A stretch of DNA of 64,000 nt from SHXR01 sp046160305 (GTDB lineage Bacteria; Pseudomonadota; Gammaproteobacteria; Burkholderiales; SG8-39). A program made the translations under genes and the position numbers. Location of the stretch: contig JBJXGX010000272.1 of NCBI GenBank assembly GCA_046160305.1, positions 1 through 64,000 on the forward strand, written 5' to 3'. This document shows positions 1 to 7,172 of the stretch, one piece after another (positions within the stretch are counted from its first letter, which is position 1; every line of letters begins with the position of its first letter). The notes under the pieces are model-generated. The model was not told where the DNA came from and searched no databases. It saw only the letters and a program-made list of their open reading frames with translations.

Positions 1-217
1 CCTCTTCTATCGGCAATTTGGGATAGCGGCGCTCCAGATCGCCTGCCCGGTAGTCAGGCACGCGATGGCGCAAGGTCAGGTCCTGCGCGCGGGCGGGTGC
101 GCGCAGCGGATCAGCTTGCACGAAACCTAGTCTGGCAATCGCACGCCCCAAGCTTGTAGGTTTGAACAGGCTGCGGGCCAGCGCGTAGCGACGCAACTGA
201 TCGACGGTAAGGGGCAT
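1..217 (-). CDS. Winged-helix DNA-binding (YcaQ/HTH_42-like) protein, N-terminal part
   Basis: The reverse strand reads from an ATG at 217 to the window edge without a stop (72 codons; the 3' part lies outside). The peptide begins MPLTVDQLRRYALARSLF and then shows LGFVQADPLRAPARAQDL and HRVPDYRAGDLERRYPKL. These match the start of the winged-helix YcaQ/DUF1006 family, where an LGxVQxDPIxxxARAQDL segment is typical. Members of this family include DNA-glycosylase-like proteins active on crosslinked DNA, but that role is family knowledge, not seen here. Only the first sixth or so of the protein is visible, so function cannot be refined. Confidence 0.75.
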   Translation of the reverse strand, partial: MPLTVDQLRRYALARSLFKPTSLGRAIARLGFVQADPLRAPARAQDLTLRHRVPDYRAGDLERRYPKLPIEE

Positions 218-319
218 GACGCGCTGTTACTCTCAGGCCAGTGTGGTCCTAAGCCCAACGTTTGAGCTGAGACGCCGCTGGAGGCCGCAAGCCGGAAGCG
301 GTTGGCTCGAACGAAGGGT

Positions 320-510
320 GTGCGCCCGACATGGGCATGAACTGATGGGGTGAAAGTCCCCTATGGGCGTAACCGACTGGTCGCATTGGATAAGGATAAC
401 CACTGGTCGAAGGCAAGGGCAAGCTCCCGAAGGTTTGTCCGAAGGAAGTCGAAGCGCAAAGATACGAGCCGACGGACAGAAACTGAGGAGGATCACCGCA
501 AGGTTATCCG
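320..510 (+). mobile_element. Group II intron 5' fragment (domain I remnant)
   Basis: The stretch starts GTGCGCCCGACATGGGC at 320, the usual 5' consensus of bacterial group II introns (GUGCGCCC-n-AUGGGC). It then has GATGGGGTGAAAGTCCCC (342-359), the GGUGAAAGUCCC element common in domain I. Further on come GGCAAGCTCCCGAAGG-like and GAAGGAAGTCGAAGCGCAAA segments and GACGGACAGAAACTGAGG near 473-490, in the order expected of domain I. No reverse transcriptase and no domain V follow before the peroxiredoxin gene, so this is a truncated, immobile relic. The 3' limit is approximate. The flanks (218-319 and 511-744) hold no gene that I can support. Confidence 0.65.
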
Positions 511-744
511 CTGCAGGCCGTTTGGCGAACTGCGCACGGTCGTAAAGCGGCCCCATGAACCGACTAGAATCGGAACCACATCGAGTCGGTCCAACGCAGT
601 CCTGTGTATCTTCACCAGTTACCCGCCTCTCGACCACAAACACTCACTTGACTGCACAATTCAGCGAAAGGCGCGTACCGATGCGAAAATCGCCATGAGC
701 CTTACCACCCGCACCACTGATGCTGATTGGAAATTGGAGACCGT

Positions 745-1233
745 ATGAAGGCCTTGCGTGTTGGCGACAAGGTGCCGGATGTTCCCCTGGTGGCGACGAC
801 CGCCGGCGGGCCGAAATTGCTGTCTCGCGCCGAGCTGTTCGGTGGCAAGAAGGTGGTTCTGTTTGCGGTGCCCGGCGCATTCACGCCAACCTGTACGGCA
901 CAGCACCTGCCAAGCTTTCTCGCCAATCACCGGCAGATCAAAGCGAAGGGCGTTGACACGATCGCCTGTGTCGCGGTCAACGATGTGTTCGTCATGAAGG
1001 CCTGGGCCGAGGCGAAAGATCCGGACCATGTGGTGCTGATGCTGGCTGACGGCGCGGCGGCGTGGACCAAGGCGGCCGGCCTGGATTGGGATTTGAGCAG
1101 CCTTGGGTTGGGCGTGCGCGCGCAGCGGTTCGCGATGATTGTCGACGATGGCGCGGTGAGCCACATCGCGGTGGAAGAAGGCGCTGCGTTCAAGGTGTCC
1201 AGCGGCGAGGCGATTCTGGCGGTACTGAAGTAG
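745..1233 (+). CDS. Peroxiredoxin, Prx5/AhpE-like thioredoxin-fold peroxidase
   Basis: A 162-residue protein reducing hydroperoxides with a thiol donor in the cytosol. The peroxidatic cysteine sits in PGAFTPTCTAQHLP (Cys50), the exact Prx5-subfamily active-site motif (PxxFTPTC). A second cysteine at about 75 (TIACVAVND) could make it an atypical 2-Cys enzyme. The length agrees with the family. An upstream in-frame TTG at 727 also opens the frame, but the ATG at 745 follows a GGAGA ribosome site at the right distance and fits the family N-terminus (MKALRVGDKVPD). The gene stands alone; nothing links it to the catabolic locus downstream. Confidence 0.93.
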   Translation: MKALRVGDKVPDVPLVATTAGGPKLLSRAELFGGKKVVLFAVPGAFTPTCTAQHLPSFLANHRQIKAKGVDTIACVAVNDVFVMKAWAEAKDPDHVVLMLADGAAAWTKAAGLDWDLSSLGLGVRAQRFAMIVDDGAVSHIAVEEGAAFKVSSGEAILAVLK

Positions 1234-1397
1234 CGTCGCTGCGGCCTTGTCGCTGCGGCCTATTTGGTCTTGAGCTTGAACGCAATGCCGGCGGCTGTCC
1301 CCTCAATGTCGGTACCAGGGTGGGCTTCGGGCTCGGCCGGGCGCGCGGACAGACTTGCTATTGATCACTTTGCAGCGTCGTTGGTTGCCAGTCATTC

Positions 1398-1482
1398 ATA
1401 CGAATGATACGAATGATACGAATGCTCGCAGTCGCCACGGTGTTCGAGAGGCTGTGTTCGAGAGGCTGTGTTCGCGAGGCTT
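1398..1482. repeat. Two short tandem repeats in the leader of the deacetylase operon
   Basis: Three perfect copies of ATACGAATG run from 1398 to 1424. After a 16-base gap, the 14-mer TGTTCGAGAGGCTG occurs twice (1441-1468), followed by a third copy with a mismatch (TGTTCGCGAGGCTT, 1469-1482). Both arrays lie in the 330-base gap between the peroxiredoxin and the gene at 1564. That gene has a strong AAGGAGGAG ribosome site just before its ATG. The repeats could be slippage products or spaced regulator sites. Nothing else is recognisable in this gap. Confidence 0.85.
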
Positions 1483-1563
1483 GCAAAGGCCGCTCGCCTG
1501 GTGCAAGGTTAGGGTCATTTTCGCAGCATGCAACGCCAATAACGCTTTGCAAAGGAGGAGACC

Positions 1564-2586
1564 ATGAGCAGCTTTGACCGAAAAGGACCGTACGGCGGCG
1601 GTTCAACCGGACCGCGCTATCAGCCGAGGCCGCTGATCGCTTCCTCCGGGCGGCCCTCGTCGCTTGCCAGTCGTTCGTTGGCAAGCGGCGGCAAGAAGGA
1701 AATCCTGTGCGCCTTCGGCGTCGACGTGGACGCGGTGGCCGGCTGGCTGGGTTCGTACGGCGGCGAGGATTCGCCGTGCGATATCTCGCGCGGTTTGTTT
1801 GCCGGGGAAGTGGGTGTGCCCCGCTTGGTGCGTTTGTTCGACCGGTTGCAAATCCCCACGACCTGGTTCATCCCCGGCCATTCGATAGAAACCTTTCCCG
1901 AGCAGACGAGGATGGTGGTCGATGCCGGACATGAAATCGGCATGCATGGCTATTCGCACGAGAATCCGATCGCCATGACACCGGTGCAGGAAGAAGCGGT
2001 GATGGACCGGTGCATCGAGCTGATCGAGCGCGTCTCGGGCCGGCGGCCGAGCGGATACGTGGCGCCGTGGTGGGAGTTCAGTCGCATCACCAATGAGCTG
2101 TTGCTCGCCAAGGGTATCAAGTACGACCACAGCCTGATGAACGACGACTTCCATCCGTTCTACGCGCGTGTGGGCGATCGCTGGACGAAGATCGACTATT
2201 CCAAGCATCCCGCCGAATGGATGAAGCCGCTCGTGCGCGGGACTGAAACCGGTTTGATCGATATTCCCGGCAATTGGTATCTGGACGATCTGCCGCCGAT
2301 GATGTTCATCAAGTCGGCGCCGAACAGCCATGGCTTCGTCAATCCGCGGGACATCGAGCAGCTCTGGACCGATCAGTTCGACTGGGTCTATCGCGAATAC
2401 GACTACGCGGTCTTCGCCTTCACGATCCATCCCGATGTGTCGGGTCGCCCGCAAGTCCTGCTGATGCTCGAGCGGATGTTCGCGCACCTCAACGGCCATC
2501 CTGGTGTGCGCTGGTGCACCTTCGATGAGATCGCCGATGATTTCGCGCGCCGCTGCCCGCGCAGCCAAGCCGCGGTTGCAGCGTAG
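1564..2586 (+). CDS. Polysaccharide-deacetylase (NodB-fold) family hydrolase, possibly imidase/ureide amidohydrolase
   Basis: A 340-residue protein. After about 45 polar residues comes the catalytic domain with FGVDVDAV (Asp54, Asp56) and GHEIGMHGYSHENP (His128, His132). These are the metal-binding Asp and HxxxH of carbohydrate esterase family 4. The YVAPWWEF and FTIHPDVSGRP blocks resemble the HP0310/PgdA-like and cyclic-imidase branch rather than classical chitin deacetylases. That branch, like PuuE allantoinase, includes enzymes that open cyclic amides. There is no signal peptide, so it acts in the cytosol. It is followed after 3 bases by a small CxxC protein and then a CobW GTPase, and lies upstream of two HyuAB pairs. 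From this I infer a cyclic ureide or imide substrate; a sugar substrate is not excluded. Confidence 0.88.
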   Translation: MSSFDRKGPYGGGSTGPRYQPRPLIASSGRPSSLASRSLASGGKKEILCAFGVDVDAVAGWLGSYGGEDSPCDISRGLFAGEVGVPRLVRLFDRLQIPTTWFIPGHSIETFPEQTRMVVDAGHEIGMHGYSHENPIAMTPVQEEAVMDRCIELIERVSGRRPSGYVAPWWEFSRITNELLLAKGIKYDHSLMNDDFHPFYARVGDRWTKIDYSKHPAEWMKPLVRGTETGLIDIPGNWYLDDLPPMMFIKSAPNSHGFVNPRDIEQLWTDQFDWVYREYDYAVFAFTIHPDVSGRPQVLLMLERMFAHLNGHPGVRWCTFDEIADDFARRCPRSQAAVAA

Positions 2587-2589
2587 GCC

Positions 2590-2925
2590 ATGTGCGGGCT
2601 GTGCGGCGTCTTGGGCGGACTCGGACATTGGACCGAGAGCCAGGCCGCGCCCGATGCGTTCGCCGGGCGCGAGCACACGCACACAAGCACGCGAGAACGT
2701 CTTGACCGCTCGGCACTGGTCAATCAGGTGCTGCAGCACTATCGGATGAACTTGAAACCCTGGTCCGGGTCATCGTACGTCCTGCGCGGCGGTACCGGCA
2801 AAACCGTGCTGGTCGAAAACCTGTCGCAGATGTGGGCCGCCGCCGAAAAGATGACCGGGCTGCAATTGGATCCGCTCGATGAGGCGCTGATCCGCGATCT
2901 GCGAGCGCAGGGTGCGAGGGACTGA
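2590..2925 (+). CDS. Small conserved CxxC protein coupled to a CobW GTPase
   Basis: A 111-residue protein starting MCGLCGVLGG, with a CxxC pair at the very N-terminus, then a polar stretch and a basic segment (LNQ-like helix, SGSSYVLRGGTGKTVLVENL). The start lies 3 bases after the preceding stop, and the stop lies 4 bases before the CobW start, so the three genes are almost certainly co-translated. The CxxC could bind zinc, which would suit a COG0523 metallochaperone next door. I do not recognise a characterised family and propose no reaction. Confidence 0.75.
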   Translation: MCGLCGVLGGLGHWTESQAAPDAFAGREHTHTSTRERLDRSALVNQVLQHYRMNLKPWSGSSYVLRGGTGKTVLVENLSQMWAAAEKMTGLQLDPLDEALIRDLRAQGARD

Positions 2926-2929
2926 CGCG

Positions 2930-3985
2930 ATGGCCGCAGGCGAGCGTATCCCGGTCAATGTCATCACCGGTTTCTTGGGCAGCGGCAAGACGACGCTGCT
3001 GCAGCGCCTGCTGCGCTCGCCCTCGCTACAGAACACCGCGGTCCTGGTGAACGAACTTGGCGAGATCGGACTAGACCATCACCTCCTGCAAAACGCGGTC
3101 ACGCCCACCTTGCTGTTAGAGAACGGGTGCCTATGCTGCGCAATCCGGGGCGATCTGAAGGAGGCGTTGCGCGATCTGTTCGACCGACGCGAACGCGGCG
3201 CTATCCCTGCGTTCACGCGCGTGATCATCGAAACGTCGGGCTTGGCCGATCCGGCGCCGATCGCCTATACGGTACTGGCCGAACCCGTGCTGCAACATCA
3301 CTTTCGCCTGGGCAGTGTCATCACGGTCGTGGATGCAGTGAATGGGCTCGAGCAGCTTGCCAAATTCGAGGAGTCGGTGAAACAGGTGGCCGTTGCCGAT
3401 CGACTGGTGCTGACGAAGACCGATCTCGCGCACGCCGATCAGCTCACGCAGTTGCGCAAGCGGCTCATCGAGCTGAATTTGTCCGCGCCGATCGTCGATA
3501 CCGCGCTCGAGCTACCAGATCCCGGCGATCTCATCATCCAAGACATTCATGACGCTGCCGGCAAGGCGCTGGAAGCGGGCCGGTGGGTGGTGGCCGCCCG
3601 CGAAACGGCGCTCGACCATCGCCATACGAGCGACGTTACCTCGTTTGCGCTGGTGTTCGACCAACCGATGGATTGGACGGCGTTCGGCGTTTGGATGACG
3701 ATGCTCTTGAATCGCTACGGCGACAAAGTGCTGCGCATCAAGGGCATTCTGAACGTGGCCGGCGTGCCAACACCGGTGTTGATCAACGGCGTGCAGCACA
3801 TCGTGCATCCACCGGTGCACTTGCCGGCTTGGCCCGATGCCGATCAGCGCTCTCGTTTGGTCTTCATCGTGCACGGCCTTGAGCGCGAGCGGATCGCGGT
3901 GTCGCTCGCGGCATTCAACCGGTTGGCCAACCCGACCGCGTCGACCGTGACCCCGACCGCCAAAGCAGTCGAGAACGCCGGATGA
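2930..3985 (+). CDS. CobW/COG0523-family GTP-dependent metallochaperone
   Basis: The protein has GFLGSGKTTLLQRLL (Walker A), the family-defining metal motif ENGCLCC followed by AIRGDL, IIETSGLADPAPI (Walker B/switch) and TKTDLA (base recognition). A C-terminal CobW_C domain covers about the last 110 residues. COG0523 GTPases deliver zinc or other metals to client enzymes. Here the likely clients are the NodB-fold hydrolase or other metal-dependent amidohydrolases of the locus (inference). The ATG at 2930 is preferred over an in-frame GTG at 2912 because GAGGG lies 9 bases upstream and the GTG would overlap the previous gene. The length (351 aa) is normal. Confidence 0.92.
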   Translation: MAAGERIPVNVITGFLGSGKTTLLQRLLRSPSLQNTAVLVNELGEIGLDHHLLQNAVTPTLLLENGCLCCAIRGDLKEALRDLFDRRERGAIPAFTRVIIETSGLADPAPIAYTVLAEPVLQHHFRLGSVITVVDAVNGLEQLAKFEESVKQVAVADRLVLTKTDLAHADQLTQLRKRLIELNLSAPIVDTALELPDPGDLIIQDIHDAAGKALEAGRWVVAARETALDHRHTSDVTSFALVFDQPMDWTAFGVWMTMLLNRYGDKVLRIKGILNVAGVPTPVLINGVQHIVHPPVHLPAWPDADQRSRLVFIVHGLERERIAVSLAAFNRLANPTASTVTPTAKAVENAG

Positions 3986-4012
3986 CCAGACCGCCGGTGC
4001 AATCCGCTGCAA

Positions 4013-4558
4013 TCAGCGGTCGTACGACACCGGCCCGCGACGAGGCGGAGCGCTACGCGCCGTCCAGCCATCGCGGGACGAGCGCACCAGAAAATGCAGC
4101 AGATAAAACAGCAGTGCCAAGATCAACAGCAGCACGATCGCGAGGAGATTTTCGCCCAAACCCGAGCCGATGATGGGCCCATCCCCCGTCAGATGCAGCG
4201 CGAGCATCGCTACGGCCTGCAAGGCAGCACCGGCCAGGAAGATCAACGCGATAAGAATGGAAATCTGCAAGGTGTTGAACACCAGCGTGGAGGCGTCCAA
4301 CGACGTGACCCTGGACGACAAATTCTGGCGATACGAGCTCCAGTGCGCGACGATGTAGGCGATGACGCCGACCACCGAGGCAAACCAGAAAATGACATTG
4401 GTAAAGTGGATGTTCGGAATCGCGCCCTTGAGAAACTTCTCGAAAGGCGGATAGAAATACAGAAAGACCAATCCGATGATCACTGCGATCAACGCGATCC
4501 AGAATCGGGGCCGACGGGTGACGCTGTCTTGTCGGGCGTCGGTAGCGGGTGCGGACAT
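4013..4558 (-). CDS. Small four-helix membrane protein, paralogue of the protein at 19234-19734
   Basis: A 181-residue protein with about four hydrophobic helices (near residues 21-40, 55-71, 96-118 and 136-160) and a basic C-terminus. It shares with the protein encoded at 19234-19734 the order FLYFYPPFEKFL / FLYFYEPFGELF, then NVIFW / NAIFW, then AHWSSYR / FHWRAYR, and similar spacing of later helices. I recognise no named family. The gene is convergent with the CobW gene (27-base gap). Its role is unknown; the second copy sits beside the Pot-type receptor, so a link to the same transport locus is possible. Confidence 0.75.
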   Translation of the reverse strand: MSAPATDARQDSVTRRPRFWIALIAVIIGLVFLYFYPPFEKFLKGAIPNIHFTNVIFWFASVVGVIAYIVAHWSSYRQNLSSRVTSLDASTLVFNTLQISILIALIFLAGAALQAVAMLALHLTGDGPIIGSGLGENLLAIVLLLILALLFYLLHFLVRSSRDGWTARSAPPRRGPVSYDR

Positions 4559-5611
4559 AAGTTGCCTTGAGTCTTGAGGCGCCGTCTCGGGTCTTGAGGC
4601 GCCGCCTTGCCGGAGGACGGGCCGTGCGCAATCGATGGTGGTGCGAGCGTATCCGGATTTGCGGCAATGTCAACCGGTGTCCGGCGGCATCGCTGGTCGA
4701 ATCGCTATCCCTCCAGTCATCGGCATTCGTGCAGAGTGAGGCGGGGCGGCCGGCCTGCCGGCGGCCGCCCTGATTGACTGCGGAGTCAGACCAGAAGATC
4801 ACGCCTTGAAAGAAGTGATCGCGGTCGGACCCATCGTAGAAGCCGCTCAACATGCAGCAGCTCTTGAAACCGATGACCCGAATTGCACGGGCATGGGTCA
4901 TTGCGACCGAGCTTTTCGAGAAGCTCTTTGTTCCCGTTCACGACGCGATCCCCACGCTTGACGCGGGTTTCAGAAGGGAAGCCCTTCCTACGTTTGCTGG
5001 TCGGCTCGAAACCAAAATTGGTCGAGGTGCTGTGATTTGCGTTTCATGGCATACCTCCATTGTTCAATCCCGAGAATCGGGGCGCGAATGGTACCGCCAG
5101 TTGATATCGCTAGTGTTTGCAAAATGCGGATCTGTGTCGGCCATCCCTGCGAAAAATTGTGCTTTGGCGTTGTTCCATCTGTTTCGCACATCGATTCCTA
5201 CAATCCCCATCGCGACGGTGCGTTGCGACCGGCGGATGTGATCCGATCGCTTGGTCCGGTCTTCATTTTCGTGCTTGAACTCGTTGATCAGCGCATCGCC
5301 TACTCGACACCCGTATTGGCGTGCATCGTTGTCTACAGCCTATTTTCGGTCGGCGCGAATCTATCGCGCGGGTGGCGGCGATAGCGACAAGAAGTAGATG
5401 CCCCACGCATATTCCCTACAATGGCTTGGCGCTGCGGAGCAAAGACTCGCAGCGCTTCGAACGCACCGACCGCGGCAATCCGGCGCGGCGATGGCAACAG
5501 CACCGGTTGAGAGAAGATGGTCTAATCGATTCAGTAGTGCGTCGCCACCGTTTTCACCTATCACCCGAGAGTGTGCGAGGGTGTCGCTTGGCTCACCGGA
5601 AAGGAGGCATG
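4559..5611. other. Gene-poor stretch with one transporter fragment
   Basis: About 1 kb without an intact gene. The open frames here have no recognisable domains and atypical composition. The base composition drops toward AT in 4850-5250, unlike the flanking genes. The only piece that resembles a protein is the transporter tail described at 5217-5384. The last 30 bases contain the AAGGAGG ribosome site for the Bug receptor. This looks like eroded sequence left by earlier rearrangement. Confidence 0.6.
5217..5384 (+). pseudogene. C-terminal fragment of a DMT/EamA-like transporter
   Basis: The frame encodes ALRPADVIRSLGPVFIF, then VLELVDQRIAYSTP and ACIVVYSLFSVGANLSRG, ending in a stop at 5384. 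Two hydrophobic segments and the order of motifs resemble the last two helices of EamA/DMT-type drug/metabolite transporters. Upstream in the same frame the sequence loses hydrophobic character, so most of the gene is missing. The assignment rests on a short segment and could be wrong. Confidence 0.35.
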
Positions 5612-6577
5612 ATGAAATTCGCGCTGTTCTTGATGGTCTGTTTGTTAGCCGGTGGGATGTCGGCGCCTGGTGAGGCGCAGCCCTTGTCGACGCGGCCGAT
5701 TCGGTTGATCGTGCCGTTCGCCACGGGTGGCGCGACCGATACGTTTTCCAGGGTGATCGCCCAGCATATGACCGAGGCGATGGGCCAGCCGGTGGTGGTG
5801 GAAAACCGTACCGGCGCGGGCTCATCCATCGGGGCCGACGTGGTGGCGAAGGCCGCGCCCGACGGTCACACGCTGCTCCTGACCGACATGTCCACCCACT
5901 CGATCGTCGCTTCGCTCTACAAGAAGCTGCCGTACGACCCGGTCGGCGATTTCGCCGGCGTCGCGTCGATCGCCACCTCGCCGCTCCTGATCGTCGCGCA
6001 TCCCTCGCACAACATTCAGTCGCTCAGCCAGTTCGTCCAGCGCGCGAAAGACGAAGCGGGCAAGTTGACCTATGGATCCTCGGGTAACGGCACGATTACG
6101 CACTTGGCATTCGAGTGGATGAAGAAGCGCGCGGGTATCGAGGTCGTTCACGTGCCGTTCAAGGGGGGCGCGAGCACGGTCACCTCGATCCTCTCGGGTG
6201 AGCTCACCGTGTCGATCGCGACGATCCCGGCGTTCATCTCGCACGTGAAGGCGGGCAAGCTCGTGCCGCTCGCGGTCACGTCGGGCAAACGCTCCTCGCA
6301 CCTTCCTGATATTCCAGCGATTGCCGAGACGGTCCCCGGCGTCGACGCGGTGGTGTTCACCGGCGTGCTGGCGCCCGCCAAGACACCACGCGAAGTGATC
6401 GATCGGCTCAACGCCGAATTCAGCCGCGCGCTCGATGGCACGAAGGTGAAAGAGGCGTTCGCGGCGAACGCGGCCGACGCCTTGCGCATGACGCCAGCGG
6501 CGTTTCAAACAAAATTCGTGGGCGATATGCGTGCGTGGGCCGAGATCGTGGCGGCGAGCGGTGCGCGCATTGATTGA
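5612..6577 (+). CDS. Bug/TctC-family periplasmic solute receptor
   Basis: A 321-residue protein with a signal peptide (MKFALFLMVCLLAGGM, cleavage likely after GEAQP-like residues). It then has the Bug hallmarks RPIRLIVPFATGGATDT, VVVENRTGAGSSIGADVVAKAAPDGHTLL and YGSSGNGTITHLA. Such receptors bind carboxylates and hand them to tripartite tricarboxylate (TctAB) transporters, or act in sensing. No tctA or tctB lies nearby, as is common for the expanded Bug family in Burkholderiales. Two adjacent ATGs (5609, 5612) follow AAGGAGG; the second has the better spacing. The ligand is unknown. Confidence 0.93.
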   Translation: MKFALFLMVCLLAGGMSAPGEAQPLSTRPIRLIVPFATGGATDTFSRVIAQHMTEAMGQPVVVENRTGAGSSIGADVVAKAAPDGHTLLLTDMSTHSIVASLYKKLPYDPVGDFAGVASIATSPLLIVAHPSHNIQSLSQFVQRAKDEAGKLTYGSSGNGTITHLAFEWMKKRAGIEVVHVPFKGGASTVTSILSGELTVSIATIPAFISHVKAGKLVPLAVTSGKRSSHLPDIPAIAETVPGVDAVVFTGVLAPAKTPREVIDRLNAEFSRALDGTKVKEAFAANAADALRMTPAAFQTKFVGDMRAWAEIVAASGARID

Positions 6578-6665
6578 TGGCTGAGGACATCCTGACCGGC
6601 CGACGACTGGCGCCGCGATCTGCCCCGGCATCTTGCATGTCGCGGCGTAAGCGAGGGATACCCGC

Positions 6666-7088
6666 ATGGACAAAGGGCTGGCGTTCGACCACATTCATCT
6701 GATCAGCCGCGATCCGCGCGCGGCGGCGAATTGGTATTGCGAGATGTTCGGCGGTGAGATTTCCGCGGAGCAGCCGAACTTGCGCGGTGCACTGCAAATC
6801 GATGTGCGCATCGCGGGCATGACGATTGTTGTTCGCGGCCAGCGACCCGGCGAACAACCGGCCGCGACCAAACCCATGCAGGCCTTCGCGGGCTATTCCA
6901 GCCACGACGAGTGGGGCACCGATCACTTCTGTTTCACCTACCGTGGCGATCTGCGGGCTTTCTGCGACACGCTGAAGGGCAAGGGCGTGAAGATGGCCGT
7001 CGAGCCGTGGGAGTTCAAGCCGGGGGTGGTGCTGTGCTATGTGAGTGCGCCCGATAACGTCAGTATCGAGTTGATTCAGGAGCAGTAA
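6666..7088 (+). CDS. VOC-superfamily (glyoxalase/dioxygenase fold) protein
   Basis: A 140-residue protein with paired beta-alpha-beta-beta-beta modules. FDHIHLISRDPRAAANWYCEMFGG is seen in two parts (FDHIHLIS and ANWYCEMFGG), then TDHFCF (His87), and APDNVSIELIQ with Glu135 near the C-terminus. The His/His/Glu arrangement fits the metal-binding set of the vicinal-oxygen-chelate fold. The reaction cannot be told from sequence (isomerase, dioxygenase or hydrolase). It lies 84 bases upstream of the first hyuA in the same orientation, so it may process a product of that locus (inference). Confidence 0.85.
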   Translation: MDKGLAFDHIHLISRDPRAAANWYCEMFGGEISAEQPNLRGALQIDVRIAGMTIVVRGQRPGEQPAATKPMQAFAGYSSHDEWGTDHFCFTYRGDLRAFCDTLKGKGVKMAVEPWEFKPGVVLCYVSAPDNVSIELIQEQ

Positions 7089-7172
7089 GCGGCGGGCGCG
7101 ATCAGGGGTGCGGCAGCGTCAGGTCCGCGGGGCAAGGTAGTATGCTGCCTGCAAACGACTTGGGGGAGAACG

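Noticed and set aside
233..748. Overlapping open frames in both strands before the peroxiredoxin gene
   Set aside because: They cover the group II intron remnant and have no protein-like motifs; RNA-type sequence explains the region better.
4852..5241. Open frame of 129 codons in the gap after 4559
   Set aside because: No domain, no ribosome site and unusual composition; treated as non-coding except for the transporter tail at 5217-5384.
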